Assembly (NCBI RefSeq): GCF_900109285.1
Contig: NZ_FNZQ01000001.1
Coordinates: 835,001 to 899,000, forward strand
Direction: 5' to 3'
Source of the DNA: Jannaschia helgolandensis
GTDB taxonomy: Bacteria > Pseudomonadota > Alphaproteobacteria > Rhodobacterales > Rhodobacteraceae
DNA length: 64,000 bases
The notes under the pieces are model-generated. The model searched no databases, had not been told where the DNA came from, and worked only from the letters and a program-made list of their open reading frames with translations. Below are positions 61,739 through 64,000 of the stretch, one piece after another; the stretch's first letter is position 1, and each line of letters starts with the position of its first letter. The translations under genes and the position numbers were made by a program.

Positions 61739-63153
61739 CGGACCCTCAAGTCGCCCTGATGATGCTGGGGCTTTTTATCATCTTCGTCTTCCTCGGCTTT
61801 CCCATTGCTTTCACCCTGATGGCCATGGGTATCGGCTTCGGCTACTATGCTTATTTCGACCCGAACCGACAATGGCGCGGCTTTAATCGGCTGGACGAGA
61901 CCGTCGGCAATTGGGAGAGTTGGTCTCTCTGGTTCGAGGGGTTCTACAACAACCGCATCTTCGATCTCTTCATCAACCAGACCTTCACAGTGATGTCGAA
62001 CGAAGTGCTGACGGCCGTGCCGCTGTTTCTGTTCATGGGATACATCGTGGAGCGGTCGAATATCGTCGACCGGCTGTTTGTCACGCTCAATATTGCGTCG
62101 AAGAACATTCCCGGCTCGATGGGTGTCGCCGCGCTCATTACCTGCGCACTCTTTGCAACCGCGACCGGAATCGTCGGCGCGGTCGTGACACTTATGGGTC
62201 TGCTGGCCCTGCCCGCGATGCTCAAGGCACGCTACAACCCGTCCTTCGCCTCCGGCATCATCTGTGCGGGCGGTACGCTGGGTATCCTGATCCCGCCGTC
62301 GATCATGCTGATCGTCTATGCGGCGGCCACGAACGTCTCCATCGTGCGGTTGTACGCGGCGGCGCTCTTTCCAGGGCTGACGCTGGTGGGGCTGTATCTC
62401 GTCTACATCATCGGGCGCTCGATCCTGCAGCCGTCCTCGGCCCCACGGCCCGGCCCGGACGAGGTGCCGGATGTATCGAAGTCCAAGCTGTTCATGATGA
62501 TCCTGACATCCTTCCTGCCGCTGGCTTTCCTGATCCTCGCGGTCCTGGGGTCGATTCTTTTTGGGCTGGCAACCCCGACCGAGGCCGCCTCGATCGGCGC
62601 ATTGGGCGGCATACTTCTGGCCTTCGTCTACCGCGCGATGACCTGGCAGCGGATGCGCGAAAGCGTCTACCTGACCGTGCGCACCACAGCGATGGTCAGC
62701 TGGCTCTTCGTCGGCTCCTATACTTTCTCTGCGGTCTTCTCCTACCTCGGCGGTGAACAAGTGATCTCGGAGTTCGTGCAATCGCTTGATCTGTCGCCAA
62801 TCATGTTCCTGATCCTTGCACAGCTCATCATCTTCCTGCTGGGCTGGCCGCTGGAATGGTCCGAGATCATCATCATCTTCGTGCCAATCTTCCTGCCACT
62901 GCTGGCGATCTTCGAGATCGACCCGCTGTTCTTCGGCATACTGGTGGCGCTGAACCTGCAGACCAGTTTCCTGACCCCGCCGATGGCGATGTCGGCCTAT
63001 TATCTCAAGGGGATCGCGCCGCCGGAAATTCGCCTGACGCAGATCTTTTCGGGTGTCATGCCGTTCCTGTTCTGCGTGATCGTGTCAATGGTGCTGATGT
63101 ACACCTTCCCGCAAATCGTCTTCTATCTGCCGGAATTGTTCTATGGGCGCTGA
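61735..63153 (+). CDS. dctM: TRAP transporter large permease DctM (system 2)
   Basis: A 472-residue transporter with about 12 helices. Segments: LFIIFVFLGFPIAFTLMAMG, GVAALITCALFATATGIVGA and ASGIICAGGTLGILIPPSIM. An extra periplasmic loop near residues 55-85 (DETVGNWESWSLWFEGF) is typical of the mannitol/chloroaromatic-like TRAP subgroup. The amidase gene follows immediately. Confidence 0.94.
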   Translation: MTDPQVALMMLGLFIIFVFLGFPIAFTLMAMGIGFGYYAYFDPNRQWRGFNRLDETVGNWESWSLWFEGFYNNRIFDLFINQTFTVMSNEVLTAVPLFLFMGYIVERSNIVDRLFVTLNIASKNIPGSMGVAALITCALFATATGIVGAVVTLMGLLALPAMLKARYNPSFASGIICAGGTLGILIPPSIMLIVYAAATNVSIVRLYAAALFPGLTLVGLYLVYIIGRSILQPSSAPRPGPDEVPDVSKSKLFMMILTSFLPLAFLILAVLGSILFGLATPTEAASIGALGGILLAFVYRAMTWQRMRESVYLTVRTTAMVSWLFVGSYTFSAVFSYLGGEQVISEFVQSLDLSPIMFLILAQLIIFLLGWPLEWSEIIIIFVPIFLPLLAIFEIDPLFFGILVALNLQTSFLTPPMAMSAYYLKGIAPPEIRLTQIFSGVMPFLFCVIVSMVLMYTFPQIVFYLPELFYGR

Positions 63154-63154
63154 C

Positions 63155-64000
63155 ATGAAACGGGCAGAGGCCATTCTGGCGCTTCCGGTTCTTGAGTTGC
63201 GGGACAGACTGGCTTCGGGCGCCTTGTCGGCGGTCGAACTGGTGCAGGCCTGCATCGCCCGCATCGCGGCGCGCGAACCGGAGGTGCAGGCTTGGGCCTG
63301 GTTCGAAAGTGATTACGCGCTGGAGCAGGCGCGCGCGCTGGACGCGCTGCGCGTCACCGGGCGTCCCATCGGTCCGCTGCACGGCTTGCCGGTTGGCCTC
63401 AAGGATATCATCGACACGGCGAAGATACCCACTGAATATGGCTGCGAGCTTGACCGGGGCCGGGTGCCGAAAAAGGACGCTTATGTCGTCGAGCGCCTGA
63501 AAGCGGCGGGTGCCATCATCATGGGCAAGACGGTCAGCACCGAGCTGGCCTACATGCGCCCATCGAAGACGCGCAACCCGCATGACCCCGCGCACACTGC
63601 GGGCGGGTCCTCCGCCGGATCCGCCGCCGCCGTGGCCGCCGGAATGATCCCGCTCGCAGTGGGCACGCAGACGGGCGGCTCGGTGATCCGGCCCGCCGCC
63701 TTCTGTGGCGTGACGGGGTTCAAGCCGACATTCGGCGCGATTCCCCGGCGCGGCGTTCTGATGCAGTCGCCTAGCCTCGATACCATCGGCGTCTTCGCCG
63801 CCGACCCGACCGGTACGGCACTTCTGGCCGAGGTGCTTTTCGGCCATGACGCCTCTGATCCGGCAACCACCCCCACGCCCTTTCCGCGCCTGTCGCAGAC
63901 CGCGCTGTCGAAACCGCCAGTGAAGCCCGATTTCGTTTTCCTCCGTCTGCCGGGCTGGGAGGAGGCAGAGCCCGACACCAGGGATGCGCTGCACGAATTG
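63155..64000 (+). CDS. amidase, amidase-signature family (runs off window)
   Basis: The first 282 residues of an amidase-signature hydrolase, cut by the window end. The Ser-cisSer-Lys triad is visible: Lys in GLPVGLKDIID, the cis-Ser in TAGGSSAGSAAAVAAG and nucleophile Ser in TQTGGSVIRPAAFCG. ATG 63155 lies one base after the dctM stop; ATG 63143 in the same frame would overlap dctM by 11 bases. Linked to a TRAP operon, it may process the imported compound or a derivative, such as an amide or N-acyl or ureido compound. The substrate is unknown. Confidence 0.9.
   Translation, partial: MKRAEAILALPVLELRDRLASGALSAVELVQACIARIAAREPEVQAWAWFESDYALEQARALDALRVTGRPIGPLHGLPVGLKDIIDTAKIPTEYGCELDRGRVPKKDAYVVERLKAAGAIIMGKTVSTELAYMRPSKTRNPHDPAHTAGGSSAGSAAAVAAGMIPLAVGTQTGGSVIRPAAFCGVTGFKPTFGAIPRRGVLMQSPSLDTIGVFAADPTGTALLAEVLFGHDASDPATTPTPFPRLSQTALSKPPVKPDFVFLRLPGWEEAEPDTRDALHEL

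Overview
The window is chromosomal DNA from an alphaproteobacterium, most likely a member of Rhodobacterales (Rhodobacteraceae/Roseobacter type). Supporting signs are high GC, a nuo operon interrupted by small accessory genes with birA-coaX-rnj behind it, a Mic60/mitofilin-like gene between hemD and hemY, a flavin amine oxidase-DUF1365-MFS-DUF3833-SDR cluster, and many TRAP transporters. No species can be named from sequence reading alone.

Layout. (1) 1-16.4 kb, + strand: end of nuoF, then nuoG, H, I, J, K, L, M, N. Between these lie two related small secreted proteins, two lipoproteins, a SAM methyltransferase-like protein, a carboxymuconolactone-decarboxylase-like protein and a 23-residue membrane peptide. 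birA, coaX and ribonuclease J follow. (2) 16.4-25.2 kb: an outer-membrane-like protein, then minus-strand formate dehydrogenase alpha, the five-gene lipid/oxidative-stress cluster and creA. (3) 25.3-34.1 kb: housekeeping and stress genes (dienelactone hydrolase, RluA, 1-Cys peroxiredoxin, L36, tRNA-Val, N-formylglutamate amidohydrolase, DinB, SPFH/NfeD pair, pyrF, EVE, YciI). (4) 34.1-39.95 kb: gpsA-tsaD divergent from hemD-mic60-hemY.

(5) 40.0-44.0 kb: a decayed integrated element around tRNA-Thr(CGT). It holds two extra 5'-half copies of that tRNA, fragments of a phage terminase and an HNH endonuclease, an XRE regulator, a membrane/coiled-coil protein and an N-terminally incomplete VapE ATPase. 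Its far edge cuts into the thiamine locus. (6) 44.0-48.7 kb, minus strand: TPP riboswitch-thiD-thiO-thiS-thiG-thiE-thiF, ending in a broken thiY'-'tenA fusion. The operon makes the thiazole and phosphorylates HMP, but the adjacent salvage genes have been lost.

(7) 48.9-59.6 kb: an amidohydrolase pseudogene and then a catabolic locus that I cannot assign to a described pathway. A minus operon (class V aminotransferase, TRAP DctPQM, crotonase-like, CaiB CoA-transferase, GlcG-like) diverges from a fused FAD/Fe-S 2-hydroxyacid dehydrogenase and its GntR regulator. Together they suggest uptake of an organic acid, CoA activation, and handling of a 2-hydroxy or 2-oxo acid, possibly glyoxylate. (8) 59.9-64.0 kb: a second TRAP system with a Tat-exported binding protein, joined to an amidase that runs off the window. 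In both TRAP operons a strong hairpin sits directly after the binding-protein gene.

The best candidates for undescribed biology are the accessory genes inside the complex I operon (especially the methyltransferase and the 23-residue peptide) and the TRAP/CoA-transferase/hydroxyacid-dehydrogenase locus.
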